A stretch of DNA of 6,298 nt from Chloroflexota bacterium (GTDB taxonomy: Bacteria; Chloroflexota; Limnocylindria; QHBO01), in NCBI GenBank assembly GCA_005879775.1, contig VBJX01000062.1, forward strand, positions 1 to 6,298. Reading direction: 5' to 3'. The translations under genes and the position numbers were made by a program. The notes under the pieces were generated by a model. The model saw nothing but the letters and a program-made list of their open reading frames with translations, made no database searches and was not told the origin of the DNA. This document shows, in pieces, positions 6,059 through 6,298 of this stretch; position 1 is the stretch's first letter, and every line of letters begins with the position of its first letter.

Positions 6059-6250
6059 CGGAAGGCTGTTGTCCAGGAGCCGGCCAAATCTGGCTCGAAG
6101 CCGAGCGACCGCGCTCTTCAACCTGGAAGCCAGTCACCAAGCGGGGGTCTATCCGTGTTCGGGGACCATGAGGACAGATAGCCTCCCCCGCCTCTCTCGA
6201 GGATGAGTAGCCGCACCTGCACTTGGCGCCGCTCGGCTTCCTCGGCGCTG
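5991..6250 (-). repeat. Pair of diverged direct repeats encoding the shared micro-ORF motif
   Basis: On the + strand, cgccgctcggcttcctc recurs at 5991-6007 and 6227-6243, embedded in a longer similarity that continues through gcgctg (6009-6014 and 6245-6250). The offset is 236 bp, which is not a multiple of three, so the two copies lie in different frames and encode separate ORFs. The likely origin is tandem duplication of a small gene. Confidence 0.6.
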
Positions 6251-6294
6251 GACTCCCCATTCCAATTTCGTTCCTGGCGCTCCTCCAATGTCAT
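6118..6294 (-). CDS. Small protein with ERNWNGESSAEEAERR motif (micro-ORF B, paralogue of A)
   Basis: This ORF encodes 58 residues from ATG 6294 to TGA 6118-6120. The first ~34 residues (ERNWNGESSAEEAERR, then VRLLILERG) parallel micro-ORF A, while the tail (YLSSWSPNTDRPPLGDWLPG) has no counterpart there and may be diverged or non-functional. The start is near the window edge: only four bases lie upstream, the preceding codon is open, and a ribosome site cannot be seen, so the protein may be longer. Base composition looks less GC-rich than in the neighbouring genes (codons AAT, CGA, TTG, AGA), which could mean relaxed selection or outside origin. I do not recognise a function. Its stop overlaps a possible TTG start of the next frame. 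Confidence 0.45.
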   Translation of the reverse strand: MTLEERQERNWNGESSAEEAERRQVQVRLLILERGGGGYLSSWSPNTDRPPLGDWLPG

Positions 6295-6298
6295 AGGG

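Noticed and set aside
5204..6181. Long + strand open frame of 325 codons opposite the Rieske gene.
   Set aside because: It is an antisense shadow caused by high GC at third codon positions. The - strand frame carries complete Rieske and iron-ligand motifs, whereas this one has no recognisable domain and an unnatural composition.
6006..6260. 84-codon - strand open frame overlapping both micro-ORFs.
   Set aside because: It is out of frame with both paralogous ORFs, whose synonymous-change pattern marks the real frames.

Overview
The window is GC-rich bacterial chromosome with tight gene packing, start codons that include GTG and TTG, and two genes whose promoter -10 box sits right in front of the start codon, as in leaderless transcripts. 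Together with the gene content (a NEW3/COG1470-like membrane protein beside an ABC-2 exporter, and a zinc-ribbon membrane protein), this suggests a high-GC Chloroflexota such as the Limnocylindria group, or an actinobacterium. That assignment is inference; there is no rRNA or taxonomic marker gene here.

Left part (1-2950, + strand): three genes linked by 4-bp stop/start overlaps form one translational unit. They are the 3' part of a surface protein with two Ig-like NEW3 repeats and a C-terminal membrane anchor, a GTG-started ABC-2 type ATPase, and a TTG-started six-helix ABC-2 permease. Together they look like an exporter or membrane-remodelling complex with an extracytoplasmic accessory subunit. 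After a 129-bp gap holding small palindromes and a -10-like box comes a single-pass membrane protein with an N-terminal zinc ribbon, a Pro/Ser/Thr linker and an exported C-terminal domain (3080-3778).

Right part (3783-6294, - strand): transcription runs towards the left part. In transcription order there are two small paralogous ORFs (41 and 58 residues) sharing the motif ERxWxGESSAEEAERR, then a complete Rieske non-haem iron oxygenase alpha subunit resembling choline monooxygenase and related quaternary-amine oxygenases, then a carbon-nitrogen hydrolase (nitrilase superfamily). The oxygenase and hydrolase could act on one nitrogenous substrate, but no reductase, ferredoxin or transporter is in the window to fix the pathway. 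The 155-bp gap between them holds three degenerate 24-bp direct repeats at an exact 51-bp period. Each carries an imperfect inverted repeat, and they look like an operator array for the hydrolase.

The items most worth a second look are that 51-bp array and the two micro-ORF paralogues, whose shared 11-residue core differs only by synonymous changes. I see no mobile element, CRISPR array, tRNA or rRNA.
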